64,000 bases of DNA from Prorocentrum cordatum (GCA_963575745.1 CAUYUJ010019602.1:46001-110000); one strand, 5' to 3'. Positions 7,859 through 19,370 are shown, counted from the stretch's first letter. Numbers and translations are program-made. The notes: generated by a model from the sequence alone, not told the origin.

Positions 7859-8360
7859 CTCTCTCTGTCTAGTTCTTTGCCTCAGTCCTGTCCTTTCTCT
7901 GTTTTTTCCCTCCTGCCCTTTTGCCTCTCTGTTCTTGGATGCCTCTTCCTCTCAGTCTCTTCTGTTTGTTTCCTGTCCCACTCGAGCAGTTTGACCTGCT
8001 TAGGTCGAGGCTCCCTTTCCCACTCGAGCAGTTTAACGACCTGCTCAGGTCGTGCTCGGGTCAGAGCTTCTCTGCCCGGAACGTGGGCGCTTCCAGCAAG
8101 AACTTGCTAATGTGAGTACTACGAGTTACTGTTCCTTTTCTCTTTTCTGTCTTCTCCTCCCCTCTCTTCTCTTCGCCCCCTTGAGCACTTTAACGACCTG
8201 CTCAGATCGAGCCCTCTGACCTTAACTCAGCCCGGGCTGGCTCCCCGGGAAGCGCCGACCCTGAATGCTTGCCCCCGAGTCGCACGGATCTAACGCGGCA
8301 GTGAACGTGCATGGGAGCTCACCTCGCGTGGCGGCCTTCTGGCAACGCTGGAAAGCTTCC
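7859..8360. other. Pyrimidine-rich unique stretch with a repeated stem motif
   Basis: About 500 bp unlike the rest of the window: CT-rich tracts (7859-7980, 8125-8180) and three copies of a motif GAGCAGTTTAACGACCTGCTC or a close variant, at about 7984-8005, 8025-8046 and 8183-8203. Each could form a 6 bp stem (GAGCAG with CTGCTC). No convincing ORF, tRNA or element end was found. Confidence 0.5.
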
Positions 8361-8568
8361 CTGGGGTGGAGTCCGCCAGTAAATTTTCAGGCCCATGGGT
8401 GCAGTGTTACTATTGAATCACTTGGAAAACCGACGTTGGAAAAAAAAACACAAAAAACGTGATTTTTCGAGAAGCTGCCTTCATGTGTTCCGACGATCGC
8501 CGCGGAAGAAAAGAGCTCTACGAGGTTCCCGGCGATTGCCAGGTTGACGGTTTACCGCCGGCGCCAGT
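8361..8568 (+). repeat. C1 element, 5'-truncated
   Basis: Starts inside the C1 core (GTCCGCCAGTAAATTTTCAGG), continues through the CCGACGATCGCCG block and AGAGCTCTACGAGG, and ends in the hairpin at about 8525-8568 with CGCCAGT. Confidence 0.8.
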
Positions 8569-8606
8569 CTGTATGGCTCAGTTACGTCTGAAGCTGATTA
8601 ACACAT

Positions 8607-9500
8607 AACTCGTAGAGCTTCCCTTAGCAAGTAGCTCGTAGAGCTTCCCTTAGCAAGTTATTGCTGGAAGCTAAGAGTAATTCCGGCGCGCTGGAGAGCT
8701 AGTTGGCAAGAAAATCTCGACGGAACTTTTGCTGACTTTTGGTCGGTTGAAAATTTTGTTCTCGAAATTCAACACTTCGTTTGAGCTCTAGTATTTTTTC
8801 CCGTGATATTCGATCTTATTCCCGCTCGCCATCTTGATCTCAGCTCGATCGGGTGAATATTACTATCGAAAAGCACTGTGGCGGGATCGGCCGTTTTGAG
8901 TCATCTTGATACGCGCTGACGGTTTTCTCAACATAACTCGAGCTTTAGGACAGCTACAGAGCTGATAAGCACAGCTAATCGATGTAGAATGATTAGGCGC
9001 GTTCGCCTGTTGAATCCAGAAGTCTGAACTCGATCTGTTAGCTGAGCTAGGTCCCCAAACCTATTTGAATTATTCGAGTCATTTTGACAGGAACTTTCGT
9101 TTTTTGTACTTATTTCGAGCTGTAGGACAGCTACAGAGCTGATATTTACAGGGATCGATTTGAAGACATCAGGCGCGTCCGCCTGTCGAATCCAGAGCTC
9201 AGAACTCGGTCTGCTGCCCGAAGTAGGTCTGCGAAACTATTGTATTATTCGAGTCATCCTGTGAGGTGCTGTCGGTTTTCTGCACTTAACTCGGGCTGTA
9301 GGGGGCTGCAGGGCTGGTAATGACAGGAGTCGATTCGCAGACATCAGACGCGTCCGCCTGTCGCATTCAGAGATCAAAAAATATTCACTATGAGTCGGAA
9401 TGTTGGTAGATGCTGTCGGTTTTCTCAACTTAAGTCGAGATAGGGATCTCTAAGTCTCCTGGCGGTAACCAAGGTTGATGGTTTACCGCCGGCGCCCAGT
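8607..9500 (+). repeat. L element 1
   Basis: Two mini 5' arms (AACTCGTAGAGCTTCC at 8607, TAGCTCGTAGAGC at about 8632), the L head (GGCAAGAAAATCTCGACGG), about three ~176 bp monomers, and a hairpin with diverged left arm (CCTGGCGGTAACC) ending CCCAGT. The usual GGAAGCTCTACGAGT is degraded here. Confidence 0.75.
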
Positions 9501-10709
9501 TATTGCTGGAAGCTTAAGAGTAATTCCGGGGCGCTGGAGAGCTACTTGGCAAGGAAAATCTCGACGGACCTTTTGCTGACTTTTGGTCGGTTGAAAATTT
9601 CGTTCTCGAAATTCAACAATTCGTTTGAGCTCTAGTATTTTCCCGTGATATTAGATCTCACTCCCGCTCGCCATCTTGATCTCAGCTCGATCGGGTACCT
9701 TTTACTGCCAAAAAGCACACGGGCGGGATCGACCCTTTCGAGTCATCCTGTCACGCGCTGTCGGTTTTCTCAAGATAACTCGAGCTTTAGGACAGCTACA
9801 GAGCTGGTAAGCACAGCTAATCGATTCAGAATGATCAGGCGCGTTCGCCTGTCCAATCCAGAGGTCTGAACTCGGTCTGCTAGCCGGGCTAGGTCCGCGA
9901 ACCTATCTGTATCATTTGTGTCATTGTAGCAGACGCTCTCGGGTTTCTGTACTTAACTCGAGCTGTAGGGCAGTTACAGAGCTCATAGTACAGAAATCGA
10001 TTTGGAATCATCAGGCGCGTTCGTCTGTTCAATCGAGAGCTCTGAACTCGGCCTGCTGCCCGAGCTAGGTCCGCGAAACTATTCGTATTGTTCGAGTCAT
10101 CTTGAGAAGTGCTCTCTGTTTTCTGCACTTAACTCGTGCTGGGGGAGAGCTACAGTGCTGCTGGTCACATACATCGATTTGTAGACATCAGGCGCGCCCG
10201 TCTGTCGAACCGAGAGCTCGGAACTCGGTCTGCTGCTCGAGCTAGCTCCGCGAAACTATTGTATTATTCAAGTCATCCTGAGAACTGCTGTCGGTTTCGC
10301 ACATAACTCGGGCTGTAGGGGGCTGAAGGGCTGGTAATCACAGGAGTCGGTTCAGAACTCGGTCTGTTGCCCGAACTAGGTTCGCGAAACTATTCGTATT
10401 GTTCGAGTCATCCTGAGAGGTGCTGTCAGTTTCCTGCACTTAACTCGGCTGCAGGGGGGGCTGCAGGGCTGGTAATCACAGGGATCGATTCAGAGACATT
10501 AGACGCGTCCGCCTGTCGCATTCAGAGGTCTCAACTCGGTTTGACACTCGAGCTGGGTTCCAAACTGTTTGTTTTTTTTGCCAGAGTGATCTTGAGAGGT
10601 CTGGCTTGGGCTGAAATTCTTTGGATTTTTTCCAAATTATATATTGTCAGGAAGCTCTACGAGTCCCCCGGCGGTAACAAAGGTTGACGGTTTACCGCCG
10701 GCGCCCAGT
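9501..10709 (+). repeat. L element 2
   Basis: Begins within the mini arm (TATTGCTGGAAGCTTAAGAG), then the L head and about six degenerate monomers, each with CGAGTCAT and CTCGGTCTGCTG blocks. It ends with GGAAGCTCTACGAGT and the terminal hairpin at 10662-10709. Confidence 0.85.
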
Positions 10710-11956
10710 AACTCGTAGAGCTTCCCTTAGCAAAGTATCTCGTAGAGCTTCCCTTAGCAAGTTATTGCTGGAAGCTTAAGAGTAATTCCGGGGCGCTGAA
10801 GAGCTAGTTGGCAAGGAAAATCTCGACGGACCTTTTGCTGACTTTTGGTCGGTTGAAAATTTTGTTCTCGAAATTCAACAATTCGTTTGAGCTCTAGTAT
10901 TTTTTCCCGTGATATTCGATCTTATTCCCGCTCGCCATCTTGATCTCAGCTCGATGGGGTACCTTTTACGGCCAAAAAGCACACGGGCGGGATCGGCCGT
11001 TTCGAGTCATCTTGTCACGCGGTGTCGGTTTTCTCAAGATAACTCGAGCTTTAGGACAGCTAAAGCGCTGGTAAGCACAGCTAATCGATTCAGAATGATC
11101 AGGCGCGTTCCCCTGTTGAAGCCAAAGGTCTGAATTCGGTCTGCTAGCCGAGCTAGGTGCGCAAACCTATTTGTATTATTCGAGTCATCTTGACAGGCGC
11201 TCTCGGTTTTCTGTACTTAACTCGAGCTACAGGACAGCTACAGAGCTGATGCGTACAGAGTCTGATTCAGAATCATCAGTGGCCGTTGTCTGTTGAATCC
11301 AGAGCTCTGAACTCGGTCTGCTGTCCGATCTAGAATCGCGAAACTATTCGTATTGTTCGAGTCGCTTGCGAGATGCTGTCGGTTCTCTGCACTTAACTCG
11401 GGCTGTAGGGGGTCTGCATGGCTGGTAATCACTGGAATCGATTCGGAGACATCAGGCGCGTTCGCCTGCGGAATCCAAAGCTCTAAACTCTGTCTGTTGC
11501 CCGAACTAGGTCCGCGAAACTATTCGTATTGTTCGAGTCATCCTGAGAGGTGCTCTCGGTTTCCTGCACTTAACTCGGCTGCAGGGGGGCTGCAGGGCTG
11601 GTTATCACAGGGATCGGTTCAGAGACATCAGACGCGTCCGCCTGTCGCATGCAGAGGTCTGAACTCGGTTTGATACTCGAACTAGGTTTGCCAAACTATT
11701 CGTATTGTTCGAGTCATCTTGAGAGGTGCTGTCGATTTACGCACGTAACCCGGGCTGTAGGAGAGCTACAGAGCTCGTACAGAAGACAATCTAGAAGCAT
11801 CGGGGGCGTTCGGCTGTTGCATCCGAGAGGTCTCAAATTGCTTGGGCAGAAAAATTATTTTTTCTGTGTAATTTCTTTCGACATTATATGTTGTCAGGAA
11901 GCTCTACGAGTCCCCCGGCGGTTACAAAGGTTGACGGTTTACCGCCGGCGCCCAGT
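10710..11956 (+). repeat. L element 3
   Basis: Duplicated mini 5' arms, L head and about five monomers spaced 169-188 bp (measured from CTGAACTCGGTCTG landmarks near 11119, 11307, 11482, 11657 and 11826). The 3' inverted repeat and complete hairpin (left arm GGCGGTTACAAAGG) end at 11956. Confidence 0.85.
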
Positions 11957-13150
11957 TGTTGCTGGAAGCTTAAGGGTAATACCTCGTAGAGCTCTTCCCT
12001 TAGCAAGTTATTGCTGGAAGCTTAAGAGTAATTCCCGGGCGCTGGAGAGCCAGTTGGCAAGAAAAATCTTGACGGACCTTTTGCTGACTTTTGGTGGATT
12101 GAAAATTTTGTTCTCGAAATTCCTCAATTCGTTTGAGCTCTTGTATTTTTCCCGTGATATTAGATCTTATTCCCGCTCGCCATCTTGATCTCAACTCGAT
12201 CGGGTACCTTTTACTGCCAAAAAGCGTCCAGGCGGGATCGGTCGTTTCGAGTCAGCTTCGTACGCGTTGTCGGTATATTCGACTTAACTCGAGATACAGG
12301 ACAGCTACAGAGCTGGTAAGCACACCTCATCGATTCAGAATGATCAGGCGTGTTCGTCTGTTGCATCCAGAGGTCTGAACTCGGTCTGCTAGCCGAGATG
12401 CGTCCACAAACCTATTCGTATTATTCGAGTCACCTTGACAGGCGCTCTGGGTTTTCTGTACTTAACTCGAGCTATAGGACAGCTACAGAGCTGATATTTA
12501 CAGGACCGATTCAAAGTCATCAGCCGCGTCTTTCTGTTGAATCCAGAGCAATGAACTCGGTTTGCTGCCCCTCTAGAATGGCGAAACTATTCGTATTGTT
12601 TGAGTCATCTTGAGAGGTAATGTCGGTTTTTTGTAATGAACTCGAATTATGGGGTGGTGACAGTGCTGGTAGTCACAGGAATTGATTTGGAGACATCAGG
12701 CGCGTTCGCCTGTCGCATCCAGAGCTTAGAACTTGGTCTGCTGCCCGAACTAGGTCTGCGAAACTGTTTGTATTATTCGAGTCATCCTGAGATGCAGTCG
12801 GTTTTTTGCGGGCTGTAGGGTAGCTGCAGGGCTGGTAATCACAGGAATCGATTCGGAGACATCAGACGCGTCTGCCTGTCGCATTCAGAGGCCTGACCTT
12901 GGTCTGATACTCGAGCTAGATTTGCCAAATTATTTGTAAGTTCGAGTCGTCTTCAAGGTTGATTTACGCACATAACTCGGGCTGTACGAGAGCTACAGAG
13001 CTCGTACAGAAGATAATTCAGAAGCATCGGGGGCGTTCAGCTGTCGCATCGATTCGTTCTCTGCATTTTTTTAGACATCATATATTGTGAGGAAGCTCTA
13101 CGAGTCTCCCGGCGGTAAGAAAGGTTGACGGTTTACCGCTGGCGCCCAGT
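11957..13150 (+). repeat. L element 4
   Basis: Starts in a mini arm, carries the L head and about five monomers (some shortened, as near 12780-12830), and ends with the 3' inverted repeat and hairpin at 13093-13150. Confidence 0.85.
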
Positions 13151-13382
13151 AATACCTCGTAGAGCTCTTCGGCGTCGATGAGCTAGAGCAATTCCGGCAC
13201 GGGGTAGAGCTAGTTCGCCGACCCGACCAGAAAGGACAATGTGGTAACTTTGGGTCGGTTTTGCTAAAATAACTCGTAGCGCTTCCCTGAGCAAGGTGTT
13301 GCTGGAAGCTTAAGAGTACTTCCGGGGCGCTGGAGAGCTAGTTGGCAAGAAAAATCTTTTTCCTGGACCTGTTGCTGATTTT
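13151..13382 (+). repeat. C 5' fragment, mini arms and L head fragment
   Basis: ACCTCGTAGAGCTCTTCGG with a C-type leader (13154-13268) is interrupted after GCTAAAA by a mini arm (AACTCGTAGCGCTTCC at about 13271) and an L head that stops at a D insertion. Confidence 0.65.
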
Positions 13383-13687
13383 TTCCCGGAGAGCTCGCTG
13401 AGAGCTAGAGGGTTTAAGATTAGAAACCGGACGGTGGTTGTGCCCGCCAGGAGCTCTTCCACGGCGGTCCACGTTCCCCGCAGCGCCTTGCCTGGCCCAG
13501 CAACGTGTCCGGGAGAGCTTCCGGCAAGCTTCCACGCGTGCCTGCACGCGTGCAGGCACGCATGGAAGCTTTTCCGGCAGCCCATCAGCAGCGCTGCAAG
13601 GGAGCTTCCCGGGGCTCTTCCGGACAGACTTCCCGTCCCCGAATCCCCGAAGGGTCTCTTCGCTCTCCGGGCTTTGGATGCTACCAA
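13383..13687 (-). repeat. D repeat, copy 5 (minus strand)
   Basis: TTCCCGGAGAGCTCGCTGAG through GGATGCTACCAAG. It has the same perfect 26 bp palindrome at 13536-13561. It interrupts an L head. Confidence 0.85.
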
Positions 13688-13932
13688 GTACTTCGTAGAG
13701 CTATTCGGCAACGATCAGCTAGAGGAGTTCCGGCGCGGGATGAAGCTAGTAACTCGTAGAGCTCGCCTTCGCAAGTTATTGCTGGAAGCTTAAGAGTAAT
13801 ACCTCGTAGAGCTCTTCGGCATCGATGAGCTAGAGGAATTCCGGCGCAGGGTGGAGCTAGTAACTCGTAGAGCTTCCCTTAGCAAGTTAATGCTGGAAGC
13901 TAAGAGTAATTCTGGGGCGCTGGAAAGCTAGT
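13688..13932 (+). repeat. Cluster of four nested element 5' arms
   Basis: Successive starts ACTTCGTAGAGCT (about 13688), AACTCGTAGAGCT (about 13749), ACCTCGTAGAGCT (about 13801) and AACTCGTAGAGCT (about 13861). Each begins right after a T at the end of CTAG or GAGTAA in the previous copy. This is repeated insertion at the same preferred positions. Confidence 0.7.
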
Positions 13933-14221
13933 TTCCCGGAGAGCTCGCTGAGAGCTAAAGGGTTTAAGATTAGAAGCCGGACGGTGGTGGTGCCCGCCAG
14001 GAGCTCTTCCACGGCGCTCCACGTTCCCCGCAGCGCCCCCGGCGAGCCGGGTCCGGGAGAGCTTCCGGTAAACTTCCAAGCGAGCCTGCGCGCGTGCAGG
14101 CATGCATGGAAGCGATCCTGGTAGCGCTTCAGCAGCGCTGCGTGGGGGCCCCCCAGGGCTCTCCAGGAAAGATTCCCGTCGCCGAGGGTGTCTTCGCTCT
14201 CCGGGTTTTGGACGCTACCAA
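13933..14221 (-). repeat. D repeat, copy 6 (minus strand)
   Basis: TTCCCGGAGAGC through GACGCTACCAA. It interrupts an L head between GCTAGT and TGGCGAGAAAAATC, with at most 1 bp duplicated. Confidence 0.85.
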
Positions 14222-14255
14222 TGGCGAGAAAAATCTCGACGGACCGTCGGTTGGA
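14222..14255 (+). repeat. L head fragment, left side of a nested insertion
   Basis: GGCGAGAAAAATCTCGACGG to CGGTTGGAAA. Its continuation TTTTGTTCTCG appears at 15815, after three nested elements, which shows insertion at A/T with no duplication. Confidence 0.7.
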
Positions 14256-14644
14256 AATACCTTGTAGAGCCCTTCGGCATCGATGAGCTAGAGGAATTCC
14301 GGCGCGGGCTGGAGCTAGTTGGCCCAGCCGGTCGAGGCGGACAATGTGGCAACTTTTGGGTGGTTTTGCGAAAATTTGAAATATATTTGACTATTTATGA
14401 GAAGCAGATTTTTGAGCGTCGCATTGCCATATAAACTCCTCTCTGACAGCAGCTCAGCTCTCTTGATGCATTTTTGCATGAGTTGACTCCCAGGAACTGA
14501 GCGAATATGAACATCGAAAAAATCGAATTTGAAGATTTTCGAAAAATCTCTATTTTTTCACTCTGTGTCGATCCTCTGCAAGTGAGAGGAGCTCTACGAG
14601 GTTCCCGGCAGTGACCAGTTTGACGGTTCACCGCCGGCGCCAGT
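14256..14644 (+). repeat. C3 element
   Basis: Starts ACCTTGTAGAGCCCTTCGG, then the C leader and the C3-specific core (AACTCCTCTCTGACAGCAGC, ATGAACATCGAAAAAATCGA). It ends GGAGCTCTACGAGG with the hairpin (CCCGGCAGTGACC...TTCACCGCCGG) at about 14600-14644. Confidence 0.85.
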
Positions 14645-15438
14645 TGGCAAGAAAAATCTCGACGGACCTTTTGCTGGCTTTTGGTCGGTTTAAAGTTTTG
14701 TTCTCGAGTTCGAACATTCGTTGAAGCTCTAGTTTTCCTTCCCCATATTCGATCTCATTCCTGCTCGCCGTGTTGATCCCAGATCGGTCAGGTAGATATT
14801 ATTGCAAAAAGCATTACGGCGGGATCGGCCGTTTCGGGTCATCTTGACACGCGGTGGCGGTTTTCTGAACATAACTCGAGCTATAGAGCAGCGAAAGAGC
14901 TGGTAGGCACACCTCATCGATCGAGAATGATGAGGCGCGTTCGCCTGTTGCATCTAGAGGCCTGAACTCGGTCTGCTAGCCGAGCTAGGTCCGCAAACCT
15001 ATTTTTCGAGTCATCTTGACAGGCACTCTCGGTTTTTTGTACGTAACTCGAGCTGTAGGACAGCTACAGAGCTCATATTTACAGAAACTGATTCAGAATC
15101 ATCAGTTGCGTTTGTCTGTTTTGTCGAATCCAGAGCTCGGAACTCGGCCTGCTGCCCGAATTAGGCCTGTGAAACTGCTGTATTGTTCGAGTCATCCTGA
15201 GAGGTGCTGTCGGTTTTCTGCACTTAACTCGGCTCTAGGGGGCTGCAGGGCTGGTAATGACAGGAGTCGATTCACAGACATCAGACGCGTCCGCCTGTCG
15301 CATTCAGAGGTCAAAAAATATTCACTATGAGTCGGAATGTTGGTAGGTGCTGTCGGTTTTCTCAACTTAAGTCGAGCTAGGAAGCTCTAGGAGTCTTCCG
15401 GCGGTAACCAAGGTTCACGGTTTACCCTGGCGCCCAGT
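14645..15438 (+). repeat. L element 5
   Basis: Begins TGGCAAGAAAAATCTCGACG (L head). About three monomers, then a degraded 3' repeat and a hairpin with mutated arms (CTTCCGGCGGTAACC and TTTACCCTGG). Ends CCCAGT at 15438. Confidence 0.8.
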
Positions 15439-15814
15439 CGATGAGCTAGAGGAATTCCGGCGCGGGGTGTAGCTAGTTGGCCCACCCGGCCGAGACGGAC
15501 AATGTGGCAAATTTTGGGTGGTTTTGCGAACATTTGAAAAATATTTGACCATTTATTTTGAGAAACCAGATTTTTCGCACCTGTAGTGGGTTTTGCCGCG
15601 TCTGCCAGTAAAATTTTCAGGTGTAGGTGCAGTATTACTGTCAAAAGACTTGGGTGAACCGACGTTGAGTAAAAACAGAAAAAAGTGTTTTTTTGAGTTT
15701 TTTCTTTCTCGCTCCAGAAGCTTTGTCTCCGTGTTCCGACGATCGCCGTGCAAGAAAAGAGCTCTACGAGGTTCCCGGCGGTAGCCAGGTTGACGGTTTA
15801 CCGCCGGTTTCAGT
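15439..15814 (+). repeat. C1 element, short 5' truncation
   Basis: Starts at CGATGAGCTAGAGG, passes through the C leader and C1 core (GTAGTGGGTTTTGCCGCGTC, CCGACGATCGCCG), and ends AGAGCTCTACGAGG plus hairpin at 15763-15814. Confidence 0.85.
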
Positions 15815-16881
15815 TTTGTTCTCGAAATTCAACCATTCGTTAGAGCTCTAGTATTTTTTCCCGTGATATTCGATCTTATTCCCGCTAGCCATCTTGATCT
15901 CAGCTCGATCGGGTACCTTCCACTGCCAAAAAGCGCTCCGGCGGGATCGGCCGTTTCGAGTCATCTCGATACGCGGTGACGGTTTTCTCAAGATAACTCG
16001 AGCTTCAGGACAGCTACAGAGCTTGTAAGCACTAATCGATTCAGAATGAGCAGGCGCGTTCGCCTGTTCAATCCAGAGGTCTGAACTCGGTCTGCTAGCC
16101 GAGCTAGGTCCGCAAACCCATCCGTATTATTCGAGTCATCTTGACAGACGCTTTCGGTTTTCTGTACTTAACTCGAGCTACAGGACAGCTACAGAGCTGA
16201 TACGTACAGAATCTGATTCCGAATCATCAGTGGCCGTTGTCGGTTGAATCCAGAGCTCTGAACTCGGTCTGCTGCCCGATCTAGGTCCGCGAAACTATTC
16301 GTATTGTTCGAGTCATCTTCAGAGGTGCTGTCGGTTTGCTGCACTTAACTCGGGCTGTAGGGGGGCTGCATGGCTGGTCATCACTGGAATCGATCCGGAG
16401 ACATCAGGCGTGTCCGCCTTTCGAATCCAGAGCTCCGAACTCTGTCTGCTGCCCGAACTAGGTCCGCGAAACTATTCGTACTGTTCGAGTTATCCTGAGA
16501 GGTGCTGTCGGTTTCCTGCACTTTACTCGGGCTGTAGGGGGGGCTGCAGGTCTGGTAATCACAGGAATCGATTCAGAGACATCAGACGCGTCCGCCTGTC
16601 GCATGCAGAGGTCTGAACTCGGTCTGATACTCGAGCTAGGTTTGCCAAACTGTTCGTATTGTTCGAGTCATCTTGAGAGGTGCTGTCGATTTACGCACGT
16701 AACTCGGGCTGTAGGAGAGCTACATAGCTCGTACAGAAGACAATCCAGAATCATCGGGTTCGGCTGTTGCATCCGAGAGGTTTGAAATTGCTTGGGCTGA
16801 ATTTTTTTTTTCTGTGTAATTTTTTCGACATTATATGTTGTCAGGAAGCTCTACGAGTCCCCCGGCGGTAACAAAGGTTGA
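15815..16881 (+). repeat. L element 6, 5' portion up to the LINE-2 insertion
   Basis: Begins TTTTGTTCTCGAAATTCAAC, which continues the L head cut at 14255. About five monomers follow, then GGAAGCTCTACGAGT and the left hairpin arm CCCCCGGCGGT. The target copy AACAAAGGTTGA is at 16870-16881. The hairpin resumes at 19392. Confidence 0.85.
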
Positions 16882-17710
16882 GAGCCCCATCTTATTTGTG
16901 CTTGTCACGATTGCGATGATTGCCCCGACGATACACTCGTGGAAAGAGAGAGGCCTCGGATACAACATCGAGAGACCGAGGGCGTATGCAGATTCGATCG
17001 AGGCTAAAGTTGGAGCCAGTTCTCGCACGATCGAAGGCTCCCAGGAGATGGAGGTCCATCAGAGTCTCAGTCATGCGATATGGGCGGATAACTTCTTCAT
17101 CTTTGCCCAAGGTGATCGGCAGGAGGGAAAGAAGAGGATTTCCACGATGATGCAGGAACTGACGATATCGATACGTGAATGGGGCTTCGAGTGGAAACCC
17201 AGTTCGATTGAGTTAGCGACGTTTGGGGTTGACTTTGAGGCAGAGGCGTTGGAGATTCTAATCCCGGCCAAATCTTTTGAGCAAGGACCGAAAAGACAGA
17301 GATCAGAGATCGCATCTTTGGATTCAGCTGCGAGAGTAACCCCGTTGACAGGACACGCACCGCTTCCTCATTCTTCTATTCCAGTGTCACAATCACTTCT
17401 TCGTTCACAGTTGCCAGAGCCGCAATCACATTTCCATTCGGCATATCCGACAGCTACGCTGATCAAAATATCCGACAGCTACGCTGAACAGACATATCAG
17501 ACAGCTACGCTGAACAGAGACATACCGGTCCCCCAATCGCCTGAGACAGCACCAACGACGTTTTCTTATGCACATTTGCCAATGTCAGTGCCAGATGTTC
17601 ACTCTCATGTGCCATCGTCGTCGTTAATAAGAGTGCCTGTTGTTCTTTCGCAGTTGCCTGCAAAAACGGATTCTCTTCATTCTCGTGTGTCTTCGTCGTC
17701 GTCGATATGA
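16882..17710 (+). pseudogene. LINE-2 RT C-terminal fragment
   Basis: In one frame: ESPILFVLVTIAM (end of motif B), HAIWADNFFIFAQGD with the catalytic Asp at 17087-17089 and Asn after it, then EWGFEWKPSSIELATFG, all matching the other LINEs here. A Pro/Ser-rich insert follows, with three copies of a ~28 bp unit around CGACAGCTACGCTGA (17443-17523). The frame ends at TGA 17708-17710, and the same frame continues beyond it. The EEP domain and RT motif A are absent. Confidence 0.8.
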
Positions 17711-18478
17711 GTGCCTGTTGCCTCAGCTTGCAGTGTGCAGCCTGTTGCCTCAGCTTGCAGTGTGCACGAATTGTCTGAGCATGCGGGTGCTGGCGCGTCC
17801 ACCGACTTGGTGGAGACACTTTTTGTTCCGCGAGTGCAGGAGATTACATTTTTGGGTGTGCGGCTACACACTCGAATGAGGACGCACTTGGACGTGCAGT
17901 ATCGGATCCAGAAAGCTCAGCATGCGTTCTTTCAAGACATGAGTTTGTGTCGATGTCGGTCGGTACCGTGGACGGTGAAATGGGAGAAGTATGTGAGCAA
18001 AGTACAGAGCACTTTCTTGTATAGCGTTGAAGGATCGAGTATCGACAAATCGGCATTGCAGGATATTCATAAGTTTGAGGGACGTTGCTTGGTAAAAATA
18101 GTTGGTGTACGAAAAAGGATCGATGAATCATGGTTCAGCTTCAATGTCAGAGCCTACAACTTTGCCAGGGAGAAATTTCGTGAAAAACATCCCAGCCTGG
18201 TTGAGTTGTACTTGCAGAAACAATGGGAGTGGAATACGGATTGTTGCTCGTTCTTGAAGACGGCGGACATCGCGACAGATGCTGTTGGCAGTCAACAGAG
18301 TTCTGGAGCTTGGCGAGAATCAACAAGTGTGTGCCGCAGTTTCATGACTGCGAGGTTGGCGATGTTCCATGGTATGAAACGGTGGACGGAGAGACGTGAC
18401 TTGTACAATGAAGCGATCAGGGTGCTGAGTAAAAGCTGGAAGAACCCAGAAGTGTCAGAAAAAACGACGGAGGATTGA
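17711..18478 (+). pseudogene. LINE-2 post-RT module
   Basis: Same frame as the preceding part. Conserved blocks: ITFLGVRLHTRM, KFEGRCLVKIVGVRKRIDESW, HPSLVELYLQKQWEW and TARLAMFHGMKRWTERRDLY. These align with LINE-A (FEGRCLAIMSGIRKR, SRLAMLHGRGKWTEHRD) and LINE-5. Near the start there are two copies of a 26 bp unit containing GTTGCCTCAGCTTGCAGTGT. The frame is lost at an A6 run near 18461-18466. Reading one frame over continues sensibly (RRRIDSQAIGQTSW) into the next module. Confidence 0.75.
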
Positions 18479-18479
18479 T

Positions 18480-19370
18480 TCCCAGGCAATAGGTCAGACA
18501 TCATGGCACGCTACATTTGAAAGTTTTCGGGGAGATGAGTATTGGAAACACTTGACACATGATGAGGAGACGCGGAAAGCATGGATTGAACATATCAAAC
18601 AGAGGACAGGACTTACATTCGATCGACATTTTAAGCAGGAGAAAGAAAAACGGGTGGGACCTAACACTTGGGAGGAGGAGGAGGCACCAACACGGGCGGA
18701 AAATACAAAGCAGGCAAAGAGGCTCGCACATGTCTTCGCGACGATGACGGATTGGTGGGAGTACGAACAGGGGATTGCACGAGGGCTGCCAGTGGAGATT
18801 CAGGGAGATAACATGGCCACGATTAAGTGGTTAAACGGGGAGTGGAAGATCCACAACCGAACATATGCCAGACAGATTGCCGAAATACAAAATGAGTTTC
18901 ACGAGTTGCATGAGGAGTTTAACGTTGTCGGAGCCACGGTCGGAGGAGACATAGGGAAGCATGTCTATCGGGAGGGAAATCTGAGGGCTGATGAATTAAC
19001 TCACATTGCACGCATCAGAGATATAGAGTATGATAGGACTCACGAGCTACAGGAGTATGACCTCTACGCCCTGCGGGGCGCTTTCGACGGTGGAGTCGAT
19101 AAGGATAGAGCAGGAGCAGGTTGGTGGCTGGAGGGATTGATCAAAGCATCGGCATCTCATTCAATATATGGGAGCTTCGCCTTTCTGGATAGACCACAGT
19201 GGGTGCTGATCAAATCGAAGGCGTTTGGCCTTCCCCCTCAATATTCTGCCATGAACACTGAATTCGAAGCTTTATCGAGCCTCTGCGAGGCCATCTTTAG
19301 TGTAACCCGTAACTTCGCCCGTAGGGTTAGGCTGAAGAAACGAACTGTGGCTGCTTTTGGCAGCCGTTAG
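18480..19370 (+). pseudogene. LINE-2 permuted RNase H-like domain
   Basis: Follows the A6 frameshift. Motif order: IQGDNMATIKWLNGEWKIHN (second-half Asp), HVYREGNLRADELTHIAR (C-terminal Asp motif), LRGAFDGGVDKDRAGAGWWL (first-half Asp strand pair) and AMNTEFEALSSLCEAI (Glu helix). It ends TAG at 19368-19370. All four acidic positions are present, although the GDS motif is GDN here. The order matches LINE-A and is permuted relative to standard RNase HI. Confidence 0.8.

Noticed and set aside
9645-9869. A recurrent ~74-codon frame (IFDLIPARHLDLSSIGYLL...) present in many L heads
   Set aside because: It simply follows the conserved L-head nucleotide sequence. Other frames are equally conserved, it has no start context, and copies break at random. 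Not a gene.
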